A stretch of DNA of 20,060 bases from Sulfurospirillum sp. UBA6790 (GTDB taxonomy: Bacteria > Campylobacterota > Campylobacteria > Campylobacterales > Sulfurospirillaceae): NCBI GenBank assembly GCA_002452855.1, contig DKFS01000015.1, forward strand, positions 1 through 20,060, read 5' to 3'. The notes under the pieces are model-generated. The model saw only the letters and a program-made list of their open reading frames with translations. It did not search any database and was not told the DNA's origin. A program made the position numbers and the translations under genes. How positions within the stretch are numbered: position 1 is the first letter of the stretch; each line of letters begins with the position of its first letter. Of the stretch, positions 7,889-15,055 are shown piece by piece.

Positions 7889-8343
7889 AAAAAATTGTTG
7901 ATATTGTTGTTATTTCACTTGCATCACCTTTGCAAATTGGCATCTATAGTGATAACCATTTAATCAAAAATTATCAAACGACAGAACAAACCAGTGAAGT
8001 ACTCCCTATTCTTTTTGCAACTATCCTCGAAGATTATAGCCCAGCTAGACTCTTTTTCGCACGAGGGCCTGGAAGTTTTATGGCGATTAAAATTAGTTAT
8101 ATTTTTTTAAAAACACTCAGTTTGAGTCTTAATATTCCACTATTTGCCTGTGATGGATTTGTCCTGAATAATAATAAACCCATTAAAGCAATGCGAAATC
8201 TCTATTTTGTTAAAGAGAATCATGAGATTGTGACACGGCATTTTGATGATAATATTGAGCAAAATTTTCAGTTACCTACTGAGTTAAATCCTTCACAATT
8301 TAGTGATGAGATAGAGCCTCTTTATATGTTACCAGCAGTTTAG
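7885..8343 (+). CDS. tsaB: Short TsaB-like protein (tRNA threonylcarbamoyladenosine pathway), apparent ATA start
   Basis: TsaB is the non-catalytic partner of TsaD in making t6A37 of ANN-decoding tRNAs. The family block is clear: FARGPGSFMAIKISYIFLKT followed by LSLSLNIPLFACDGF, equivalent to the GPGSFTGLRIG...AxGLAxxxxIP region of TsaB. The frame continues upstream of the first TTG (7930) without a stop as KKIVDIVVISLASPLQIGIY, which matches the expected first strands of the ASKHA fold, so 7930 is too late. No ATG, GTG or TTG lies in that upstream part. The best start is ATA at 7885, seven bases after AAAAGG (7872-7877) and overlapping the lpxC stop. From 7885 the protein is 152 residues against 231 in E. 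coli, so it lacks most of the second half of the fold. Confidence 0.72.
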   Translation: MKKIVDIVVISLASPLQIGIYSDNHLIKNYQTTEQTSEVLPILFATILEDYSPARLFFARGPGSFMAIKISYIFLKTLSLSLNIPLFACDGFVLNNNKPIKAMRNLYFVKENHEIVTRHFDDNIEQNFQLPTELNPSQFSDEIEPLYMLPAV

Positions 8344-8354
8344 GAGAAAAATAG

Positions 8355-9239
8355 GTGAAGATAAAAATACCAGCAACCAGTGCTAATCTAGGACCAGGAT
8401 TTGATTGTTTGGGTCTTGCGATTGCACTTTACAATGAGGTATCTATAAAACCTGCTAGTTATCAGAGTATCTCTGTGAAAGGCGAAGGTGAAGAGAACGT
8501 CAAGCTTAAAAATAACAATATTTTTGTTTCCATTTTTTATGAAATTTATCAAGAACTGGTCGGTAAAAAAGATCCTTTCCGATTTGAGTTTTATAACAAT
8601 ATACCATTTTCAAGAGGGCTTGGTAGTAGCTCGGCTGTGATTGTGGGTGCTATTGCAAGCGCCTATGAAATGGCAGGGATTAAAGCCAGTAGAGAGACTA
8701 TCTTAAATAAAGCGCTGATTTATGAAACACATCCTGACAATATCGCTCCAGCCGTGTATGGTGGTTTTACAAGTTCTGTTGTCGAGAACAATAAAGTAAA
8801 AACACTTCAAAAGAAGCTCAGTGATAAATTGAAAGTAGTGATGGTGATTCCCGATCGTCCCATGTCTACAGCGCATTCAAGAACATTGTTACCCAAGTCA
8901 TATATGATGAAAAATGTTGTTTACAATCTTTCACGCGCCTCAATGTTGTGTGCGGCTTTTTTTAGTGAAAATTGGGAGTATTTAAGGGTTGCTTCAAAAG
9001 ATTGTATGCATGAGCATCGTCGAATGAAGCAAATGCGGGAACTTTTTGATGTAAGGGATATGGCACTAAAAAATGGTGCTTTGATGAGTACTCTTTCTGG
9101 CAGTGGGTCATCTTTTTTTAATTTAGTGAAAGCAGAAGATGCAACAAAAGTTGCTACGGTACTTAAAAAAAGTTTTGAAATGTTTAGAGTGGAAATTTTT
9201 GAGCTGGATAATAACGGCTTTGAAATTGTACAAAGCTGA
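8355..9239 (+). CDS. thrB: Homoserine kinase ThrB
   Basis: GHMP-family kinase phosphorylating homoserine on the way to threonine. The 294 residues carry the family motifs: KIPATSANLGPGFDCLGLA at the N-terminus, the phosphate-binding loop IPFSRGLGSSSAVIVGA (about residues 87-103), HPDNIAPAVYGG, and the C-terminal TLSGSGSSFFNL. GTG start with AGGAG (8342-8346) just upstream; the AGGAG overlaps the end of the tsaB-like gene. Probably last in the operon that begins at 4059. Confidence 0.95.
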   Translation: MKIKIPATSANLGPGFDCLGLAIALYNEVSIKPASYQSISVKGEGEENVKLKNNNIFVSIFYEIYQELVGKKDPFRFEFYNNIPFSRGLGSSSAVIVGAIASAYEMAGIKASRETILNKALIYETHPDNIAPAVYGGFTSSVVENNKVKTLQKKLSDKLKVVMVIPDRPMSTAHSRTLLPKSYMMKNVVYNLSRASMLCAAFFSENWEYLRVASKDCMHEHRRMKQMRELFDVRDMALKNGALMSTLSGSGSSFFNLVKAEDATKVATVLKKSFEMFRVEIFELDNNGFEIVQS

Positions 9240-9248
9240 AAAACAGCT
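9234..9248 (+). terminator. Small hairpin at the end of thrB
   Basis: AGCTG (9234-9238) pairs with CAGCT (9244-9248) around AAAAA, followed by AAATTTTG. The stem is only five base pairs and there is no clean T-run, so at best it is a weak terminator. Its place between the thrB stop and the next promoter is the main support. Confidence 0.3.
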
Positions 9249-9254
9249 AAATTT

Positions 9255-9263
9255 TGATATAAT
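9255..9263 (+). promoter_or_regulatory. Extended -10 promoter for ylxR-infB operon
   Basis: TGATATAAT is a perfect -10 with the extended TGn element. Only 11 bases separate its end from the ATG at 9275, so the predicted transcript start (about 9270) leaves a leader of about five bases. See findings on leaderless expression. Confidence 0.65.
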
Positions 9264-9274
9264 CAGGCGCAAAA

Positions 9275-9526
9275 ATGAGTCAACCAATACGAATGTGCAT
9301 TGTTTGTAGGCAAAGAGCTTTACAAGAAAAATTACAAAGATTGCAGATCATTAGCGGTGAACTCGTACTCTTTTCCAAGATAGGAAGAAGTTTTTATATC
9401 TGCAAGGCATGTATGGAAAGCAATGAAAAGAAAGTTGTGAAAATACTCAACAATAAATGCAAAACAAATCACAAGACAATGATGGAATTTGGTAAAATTT
9501 TTAAGGAGATAGGCACGAATGGATAA
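9275..9526 (+). CDS. YlxR-family (DUF448) RNA-binding protein
   Basis: Small basic protein of 83 residues, normally encoded between nusA and infB in other bacteria. The family pattern is visible: PIRMCIVCRQR near the N-terminus, a LQRLQII strand, and GRSFYICKACMES, i.e. the RxCxxCR...GRGxYxC pattern with four cysteines in two CxxC pairs. Family members bind RNA or RNase P or act in transcription; the exact role here is unknown. ATG start; only an isolated AGG at 9265-9267 resembles a ribosome-binding site, and it would lie upstream of the predicted transcript start. Overlaps infB by eight bases. Confidence 0.85.
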   Translation: MSQPIRMCIVCRQRALQEKLQRLQIISGELVLFSKIGRSFYICKACMESNEKKVVKILNNKCKTNHKTMMEFGKIFKEIGTNG

Positions 9527-12176
9527 GGTTCGCATAACCGAGATAGCAAAAGAATTGGGGATGAAAAATAAAGATATTATCGAAAAAGCGATGGATATCG
9601 GACTTGATGCAAAAGCCCCTTCAAGTTCAATCAGTACGGAAGATGCCGAGAAATTAATTAACTACGTTTTAACAGGAGACAATACTACTGCACAAACTGT
9701 AAAGCCCGCCGTAGAAACAGCACCTGTCAAAGTTGCAGAAGTTAAAAAAGTTGAGGTACAAGAAATTCCTGTGATTGAAAAGCCTAAAGCCGTAGAAGCA
9801 ACTCTCCCTAAAACAAAGACACTCAAAGAAAAAGAACTTGAGCTAGGCAATAGTGAACCTAAAGCAGAAGCATTATCGAAATCTTCTATGAACGCTGATA
9901 GCGACGAGAGTGATGAAAGCGAAGAAAAGCTTGATGCTACCAACGTCAGAAAGCGTAGAGGTCTTGTAATTGTTAAGAAAAAAAGACCAGAAGCTAAAGA
10001 AATCGAAGCCGATGAAAGTGAAAACGAATCTCCACGCTCTTATAATGAAAAAAGTACGGCTAAAAATATTGAGGCAATGTTTGCATCAAATTTTGCAGCC
10101 AGCGAATTGCAAAAAAAGAAAAAGAAAATCAAAAAAGTACCTGCTGAGAAAAAATCAAATACTGAAAAAATAGATATCGCTTTAAATATTGAAATGGCAG
10201 ATACGAATATTGATGCAGAAGAAGAAGAGATGATTGTGCTTCCTGATCTCAATATGGGGCTACCCGTTAATGAAGATAATAGGAAGAAAAAACAGATCGA
10301 TCCTAGTCAAATTCGAACCACTAAAAAAACAAATTTTGTTATGCAAGGTATTCAGCGTGTAGGTCGTAAGCGTCGTCGTCGTCCTACTCAGGTTCAAGAG
10401 AGTGAAGTTATTAGCGCTATTGAAATTCCTGAAGAGATCAGAGTGTATGAATTTGCTGAAAAAATCAATAAACCCGTTGGCGAAGTCATTAAAGAACTTT
10501 TCTCCTTGGGTGTTATGTTTACCAAAAATGACTTTTTAGATAAAGATTCGATTGAAATTTTAGCCGAGACATTTGGCGTTAATGTGACAACAGTAAACGA
10601 TCAAGAGTCTTTTGATTATGTGAAAGCATACGACGAAGAAATTGATGCGAGTGAGCAAACCTTTGTTGAGCGTGCACCTGTTATTACCATTATGGGGCAT
10701 GTTGATCATGGTAAAACTTCTTTACTCGATTATATTCGAAATGCAAAAGTGGCAGCGGGTGAAGCGGGTGGTATTACGCAGCACGTTGGTGCGTATATGG
10801 TCGAAAAAAATGGACGCAATATCACTTTTATTGATACTCCGGGTCACGAAGCTTTTACAGAAATGCGTTCACGTGGTGCTAAAGTAACCGACATTGTTAT
10901 CGTTGTTGTTGCCGCGGATGATGGTGTCAAACCACAAACAAAAGAGGCTGTCGAACATGCAAAAGCGGCAGGCGTACCTATTATCATTGCTGTCAATAAA
11001 ATGGATAAAGAATCTGCCAATCCTGATCTTGTGAAAGCACAGCTTGCAGAATTAGGCATTACGCCAATTGATTGGGGTGGAGAGCACGAATTTGTCCCAG
11101 TATCTGCAAAAACAGGTATGGGCATTGATGAACTCTTAGAGGTTATTTTACTTCAAGCGGATCTTTTAGAGCTAAAAGCTGACCCAACACGTGATGTAAA
11201 AGCAACGGTTATTGAGAGTTCATTAGAAAAAGGTAGAGGTCCTGTTGCAACAGTCGTGATTGAAGACGGTACAATGAGAGTAGGTGACATTGTTGTTGCT
11301 GGAATTGCCTTTGGTAAAGTAAAAGCTCTTCTGAATGATCGTGGTAACTCTGTGAAAGAGGCAAAACCGGGTGAGCCAGTGGTTGTATTAGGACTCAGTG
11401 AAGTTCCTGGTGCTGGAGAAACACTGATTAGTGTCAAAACCGACAAAATTGCCCGTGAGTATGCGAAGAAAAAAGCGGAATACTTACGTCAAAAAGAGCT
11501 CTCAAAATCAACCAAAGTCAGCTTAGATGAATTAAGCGATATGATTGCCGAGGGTGCTTTAAAAACGCTTCCAGTGATTATTAAAGCAGATGTTCAAGGA
11601 AGCCTTGAAGCCATTAAAGGAAGTCTTGAAAAAATTAGAAATTCTGAAACAAAAGTCAATATCGTAAGTGCGGGTATTGGTGGTATTACTGAGAGCGATG
11701 TTGCGCTAGCTGGTGCTAGTTCAAACTGTGTGATTTTAGGCTTTCATGTTCGCCCAACAGGTGTTGTAAAAGAAAAAGCAAGAAGCCTTGGTGTTGAAAT
11801 CAAAACGTATAATATAATTTATGATTTAATTGATGATGTCACCAATCTTGTAACGGGTATGATGGCGCCTGTAATTCGTGAAGAAAATATTGGTCAAGCA
11901 ATGGTTCGAGAAGTTTTTGCAGTGCCAAAACTTGGGCATATTGCAGGATGTATCGTTACGGATGGTACTATTAATCGCGGTGTTAAAATCAGAGTTATTC
12001 GTGATGGTGTTATTATTTATGAAGGCAGTGTCTCCTCTCTTAAACGCTTTAAAGATGATGTGAAAGAAGTGGGTAAAGGTTATGAGTGTGGTGTCGGTAT
12101 TGAAGGCTACACAGATATTAAGGTAGGCGATTATATCGAGAGCTTTAAAGAGGTTGAAGAAAAAGCGAAACTATGA
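9519..12176 (+). CDS. infB: Translation initiation factor IF-2
   Basis: GTPase that brings initiator tRNA to the 30S subunit and promotes subunit joining. 885 residues: an N-terminal IF2-N domain (MDKVRITEIAKELGMKNKDI), a long charged Lys/Glu-rich linker (about 55-300, including a KKKKKIKK run), a second IF2-N domain (about 310-360), then the G domain with G1 GHVDHGKT (393-400), G2 GGITQHVGAY, G3 DTPGHEAF, G4 NKMDK and G5 SAKTG, followed by domains II-IV ending in YESFKEVEEK. AAGGAG lies 10 bases before the ATG, inside the ylxR-like gene. Overlaps rbfA by four bases. Confidence 0.97.
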   Translation: MDKVRITEIAKELGMKNKDIIEKAMDIGLDAKAPSSSISTEDAEKLINYVLTGDNTTAQTVKPAVETAPVKVAEVKKVEVQEIPVIEKPKAVEATLPKTKTLKEKELELGNSEPKAEALSKSSMNADSDESDESEEKLDATNVRKRRGLVIVKKKRPEAKEIEADESENESPRSYNEKSTAKNIEAMFASNFAASELQKKKKKIKKVPAEKKSNTEKIDIALNIEMADTNIDAEEEEMIVLPDLNMGLPVNEDNRKKKQIDPSQIRTTKKTNFVMQGIQRVGRKRRRRPTQVQESEVISAIEIPEEIRVYEFAEKINKPVGEVIKELFSLGVMFTKNDFLDKDSIEILAETFGVNVTTVNDQESFDYVKAYDEEIDASEQTFVERAPVITIMGHVDHGKTSLLDYIRNAKVAAGEAGGITQHVGAYMVEKNGRNITFIDTPGHEAFTEMRSRGAKVTDIVIVVVAADDGVKPQTKEAVEHAKAAGVPIIIAVNKMDKESANPDLVKAQLAELGITPIDWGGEHEFVPVSAKTGMGIDELLEVILLQADLLELKADPTRDVKATVIESSLEKGRGPVATVVIEDGTMRVGDIVVAGIAFGKVKALLNDRGNSVKEAKPGEPVVVLGLSEVPGAGETLISVKTDKIAREYAKKKAEYLRQKELSKSTKVSLDELSDMIAEGALKTLPVIIKADVQGSLEAIKGSLEKIRNSETKVNIVSAGIGGITESDVALAGASSNCVILGFHVRPTGVVKEKARSLGVEIKTYNIIYDLIDDVTNLVTGMMAPVIREENIGQAMVREVFAVPKLGHIAGCIVTDGTINRGVKIRVIRDGVIIYEGSVSSLKRFKDDVKEVGKGYECGVGIEGYTDIKVGDYIESFKEVEEKAKL

Positions 12177-12550
12177 TGGATAAAAGTATTAAAATCCAAC
12201 GAACAGAGAGCGTCTTAAGGGAGCTTATCCCTGAGGCACTCAGTACACTTCAAGATGAGATGTTGCGCGGAGTCTGTGTTGTCGATGTTGAATGCAGTCG
12301 CGGCAAGTACGATGCAATTGTTTATCTTGACGGTTCTATGTACGATGAAAAAGAAAAAAATTATATTGTCTCGCATCTTGATAGAGTCAAACGCCATATT
12401 CAAACACATTGTATGCAAACAGAAGGATGGTTTCGTTGTCCTAATTTTAGGTTTCGTTTCGATGATAGTTTAGAGAGACAGAACAAAATGGATGCGTTGT
12501 TTGCAAAAGTAGAAGAAGAGCTCACAAAAGGTAAGAAAAACGATGATTAA
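12173..12550 (+). CDS. rbfA: Ribosome-binding factor A
   Basis: 30S maturation factor with a KH-like fold, needed for 16S 5'-end processing and cold growth in well-studied bacteria. The 125-residue protein aligns by pattern: IKIQRTESVLRELIPEALS, VVDVECSRGKYDAIVYLDG, and PNFRFRFDDSLERQNKMDALF, equivalent to the P-x-L-x-F-x-x-D-x-S-x-E-x-x-x-x-I-x-x-L end of RbfA. ATGATG start; the first ATG (12173) overlaps the infB stop, the second (12176) is an alternative that would shorten the protein by one residue. Confidence 0.93.
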   Translation: MMDKSIKIQRTESVLRELIPEALSTLQDEMLRGVCVVDVECSRGKYDAIVYLDGSMYDEKEKNYIVSHLDRVKRHIQTHCMQTEGWFRCPNFRFRFDDSLERQNKMDALFAKVEEELTKGKKNDD

Positions 12551-12971
12551 TGTAGAACAAATTACGAAAATTGTAGAAAGCTGCGGAGTCTCTTTGTATG
12601 ATACTGAAGTGGCAACAGAATTTGATAAACGAATCTTTCGTATTTTTATTACATCTAAAGAGGGCATTAGTCTGGATAAATGTGAAGAGATTAGCCGTAT
12701 TTTATCTCCTATCTTTGATGTGGAGCCACCTCTTGATGGTGAATATTTTTTTGAAGTTAGTTCACCGGGTATCGAGCGTAAACTGACAAAACCTGAACAT
12801 TTTGAAGCTTCATTAGGTGAAAAAATCAAACTCAAGCTTAAAGATAAAGAGAAATTTATTGGAATACTCGAAAAATTTGAAAACAATGTACTGTATGTTC
12901 TTGTCGAGGGAGAGTTAAAAGAAATTCCTCTTGATTCAATCGATAAAGTACGAACTTATTTTGAATGGTAA
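12543..12971 (+). CDS. rimP: Ribosome maturation factor RimP
   Basis: Early 30S assembly factor. 142 residues with the family block YFFEVSSPGIERKLTKPEHF (about residues 67-86), preceded by LDKCEEISRILSPIFD and followed by a C-terminal SH3-like domain (KFIGILEKFENNVLYV). ATG overlaps the rbfA end by eight bases; AAAGGTAAG lies upstream. In E. coli the order is rimP-nusA-infB-rbfA; here rimP is downstream of rbfA and nusA is absent. Confidence 0.94.
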   Translation: MINVEQITKIVESCGVSLYDTEVATEFDKRIFRIFITSKEGISLDKCEEISRILSPIFDVEPPLDGEYFFEVSSPGIERKLTKPEHFEASLGEKIKLKLKDKEKFIGILEKFENNVLYVLVEGELKEIPLDSIDKVRTYFEW

Positions 12972-13978
12972 GTGCATCTGATACATTTCTGATGCAAAAA
13001 GCACTGGATGCCGCATGGGCATACCAAGTGCTTACCTTCCCAAATCCTGCTGTTGGGGCGGTAGTGAGCAATGATTTAGGTGAAATTATTGCAATTGGAG
13101 CACATCATAAGGCAGGTTTTGCCCATGCTGAAGTGATGGCACTTAAAGAAGCTTATATGCTTTTAAGTGGCGATACTACACTCTCTTTAGTCGAAGATTC
13201 TACGCGTATTCATGCGTATTTATCCAAACACCACAAAAATCTGTTTCATCATTTAACATTACATGTAACGCTAGAACCCTGCCATCATTATGGTAAAACA
13301 CCTCCTTGTTCACAGCTGATTCATACGCTTGGCATTAAGCGCGTTGTAATAGGAGAATATGATTCAAGTACCCAAGCACAAGGTGGCGGTACTTTCTTGG
13401 CGAGTCAAGGTGTTGATGTCAGCTTTGGGTGCTTAAAAGATGCGTGTGCGCTGTTGCTCACACCTTTTACATGTAAAGAACAAAAACGTCCTTTTGTCTT
13501 TTTTAAAATAGCTTTGAGCGCTAATAATGTAGCAACGGGTGGAATTATTACATCACTTGATTCTCGAAAAATGGTTCACTGTTTACGAGACCGTTGTGAT
13601 TTGTTAGTGATTGGCGGTAATACAGTTCGTTTAGATAGACCTACACTAGATGCAAGGTTATGCAATGGGAAAGCACCTGATATTCTTATCTATTCCCATC
13701 AGAAAGATTTTGATAAGACGATTCCACTGTTTAGCGTGCCTCAACGAAACGTTAGGGTCGAGACCTCTTTAAGCCTCCTTCAAACTTATCAGATGGTAAT
13801 GATTGAGGGTGGACAACAGATGTTAAATGCGTTGCACCAAGAAGTTGCTTGGTATCTCATCTTTCAATCACCTCATTCTAAAGAAGGTGAAGCGATAACA
13901 CTTCCAAAGGGATTAACGAAAGTATTTTCGCAACATATTGGCGAAGATACGATGAGTTGGTACTACAAACATGTTTGA
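12965..13978 (+). CDS. ribD: Riboflavin biosynthesis deaminase/reductase RibD
   Basis: Two-domain enzyme acting on the GTP-derived pyrimidine in riboflavin synthesis: deamination, then NADPH-dependent side-chain reduction. The deaminase zinc site is visible as HAE at 54-56 and EPCHHYGKTPPC (Cys106, Cys115). The reductase half begins near RPFVFFKIALSANN (about 175) and contains IGGNTVRLDRPTLDAR and MIEGGQQMLNAL. At 337 residues it is a little shorter than the 360-370 typical, with a short C-terminal end. The deaminase domain has an extra stretch (about 66-96) between HAE and the PCxxC motif. ATG overlaps the rimP end. Confidence 0.93.
   Translation: MVSASDTFLMQKALDAAWAYQVLTFPNPAVGAVVSNDLGEIIAIGAHHKAGFAHAEVMALKEAYMLLSGDTTLSLVEDSTRIHAYLSKHHKNLFHHLTLHVTLEPCHHYGKTPPCSQLIHTLGIKRVVIGEYDSSTQAQGGGTFLASQGVDVSFGCLKDACALLLTPFTCKEQKRPFVFFKIALSANNVATGGIITSLDSRKMVHCLRDRCDLLVIGGNTVRLDRPTLDARLCNGKAPDILIYSHQKDFDKTIPLFSVPQRNVRVETSLSLLQTYQMVMIEGGQQMLNALHQEVAWYLIFQSPHSKEGEAITLPKGLTKVFSQHIGEDTMSWYYKHV
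13259..13268. repeat. TTACATGTAA palindrome (copy 3 of 5)
   Basis: Perfect 10-bp palindrome inside ribD, in the deaminase region. See findings. Confidence 0.55.
13466..13477. repeat. TTTACATGTAAA palindrome (copy 4 of 5)
   Basis: Perfect 12-bp palindrome inside ribD, about 200 bases after copy 3. See findings. Confidence 0.55.
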
Positions 13979-14717
13979 TGCTTTGTTCTTTTTTGAAATA
14001 AGTGTCGCATTCGTTGCTGGTGTGGTGCATGGTGTATTTGGATTTGGGTTTCCTATCATTGCAACACCTTTGTTTGCTCTCTTTGTAGACTTAAAAAGAG
14101 CAGTATTATATACACTTTTCCCAACGATTGCTACCAACATCTTTAGCCTCAAAAAAGATAATTCTTTTAGTGATATTTGGAAAGAGTATAAGCTATTAAT
14201 TGTAGGTGTCATTGGCGGTAGTTTAATTGGGACAAATCTTTTAATTCTCTCTAATAGTCCATATTACAAATTAATTTTAGTTGCCGTCATTTTATTGTAT
14301 CTCAATAAAACACGTCTTAAAATTTCAATCTCACATTGGGTGAGAGACTACCGCCAAAGTATGATCTTTATTATGGGTGTTTTAAGCGGGTTTATTGGCG
14401 GAATTTCGAACATTATGGTACCTGTGCTAGTCATATTGCTCCTAGAGCTCAATTTAGAAAAAAAGCGCTTTATTGGAGTGATGAATTTTTGTTTTATTAC
14501 CAATAAAAGTTTACAAGTTCTTCTGTTTGGTGTTCATGGAAGTTTTAGCGTCGATAATCTTGGATTAATGCTTCTGTTTGTTGTCATGTCTGTTATCGGA
14601 TTTAAAATGGGAAGTTTTATTCAAGATAAAATTGATGAAGGGATGTATAAAAAATTATTACATGCTCTTTTATGGATATTATCATTCTATCTGGTTTATG
14701 CAACTTTTTACATGTAA
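13971..14717 (+). CDS. TauE/SafE-family sulfite or small-anion permease
   Basis: 248-residue polytopic inner-membrane protein with about seven to eight hydrophobic segments. The first repeat carries the family pattern: FVAGVVHGVFGFGFPIIATP, then a basic loop and TLFPTIATNI. The second repeat starts at GVLSGFIGGISNIMVPVLVI (about residues 137-156), the typical G-x-x-x-G-x-x-GG-x-x-G pattern. Members export or import sulfite, sulfonates, taurine-related anions and others; the substrate here cannot be told. ATG overlaps the end of ribD by eight bases, so it is probably the last gene of the ylxR-infB run; a functional link to riboflavin is not evident. Confidence 0.85.
   Translation: MFDALFFFEISVAFVAGVVHGVFGFGFPIIATPLFALFVDLKRAVLYTLFPTIATNIFSLKKDNSFSDIWKEYKLLIVGVIGGSLIGTNLLILSNSPYYKLILVAVILLYLNKTRLKISISHWVRDYRQSMIFIMGVLSGFIGGISNIMVPVLVILLLELNLEKKRFIGVMNFCFITNKSLQVLLFGVHGSFSVDNLGLMLLFVVMSVIGFKMGSFIQDKIDEGMYKKLLHALLWILSFYLVYATFYM
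14708..14717. repeat. TTACATGTAA palindrome spanning two opposed stop codons (copy 5 of 5)
   Basis: The palindrome contains the TAA of the TauE/SafE gene (14715-14717) on the plus strand and the TAA of the DUF309-like gene (14710-14708) on the minus strand, so the two genes end head-on inside it. See findings. Confidence 0.55.
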
Positions 14718-15055
14718 CGCGTATATTTTTGAGCTAAAAGCACTTGTGCTTGTTGGTAGAGTGCAGTGTGAGGCGAAGGAGTTGTTGCAATTAAAGGTGC
14801 ATATTTTTCATAAGTTTGCCACACTTGCTTTGCTCCTTCATGTTTACCTTTACATGCCAAAGCCAAAGCCGTTGATGCGTTAATCAAGCCTTTAAGAATT
14901 TTAGCTTCATCAGAATACTCGGGTAGCTTTTTAAGCCGATGCCACTCAATTTCTAAGACTTCATGTCCTTCTACGAACGCATCGTTTGCGACAACGGTTA
15001 AAAAGTCCTCAATGGCTAAAGTACTATTTGAGTTTTGGTTTTGGGGCTGGTTCAT
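14708..15055 (-). CDS. Small DUF309-like protein
   Basis: About 115 residues, predicted soluble and helical. The segment AFVEGHEVLEIEWHRLKKLP followed by LKGLINASTALALACKGKHEGA resembles the DUF309 pattern (F-x-x-G-x-x-x-E-x-H-E-x-x-E-x-x-W ... Q-G-L-I-x-x-A-x-A). The molecular function of that family is not established. I chose the ATG at 15055, with AAGGAT nine bases upstream (15070-15065); an in-frame ATG at 15082 would add nine residues. The start lies inside the 3' end of the c-di-GMP gene, an overlap of 32 bases, so the two are cotranscribed and probably coupled. Its stop sits inside the terminal palindrome shared with the convergent permease gene. Confidence 0.7.
   Translation of the reverse strand: MNQPQNQNSNSTLAIEDFLTVVANDAFVEGHEVLEIEWHRLKKLPEYSDEAKILKGLINASTALALACKGKHEGAKQVWQTYEKYAPLIATTPSPHTALYQQAQVLLAQKYTRYM

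Noticed and set aside
7930..7932. TTG as start of the tsaB-like gene
   Set aside because: No ribosome-binding site precedes it, and it would remove the first strands of the fold that are encoded in frame just upstream.
9662..9943. Long minus-strand open frame inside infB
   Set aside because: It is a Ser-rich shadow of the repetitive, charged IF-2 linker; no start signal or family pattern.
13969..13978. Palindrome AAACATGTTT near the ribD/permease overlap
   Set aside because: Shares only ACATGT with the recurrent TTACATGTAA and occurs once; not counted as a copy.
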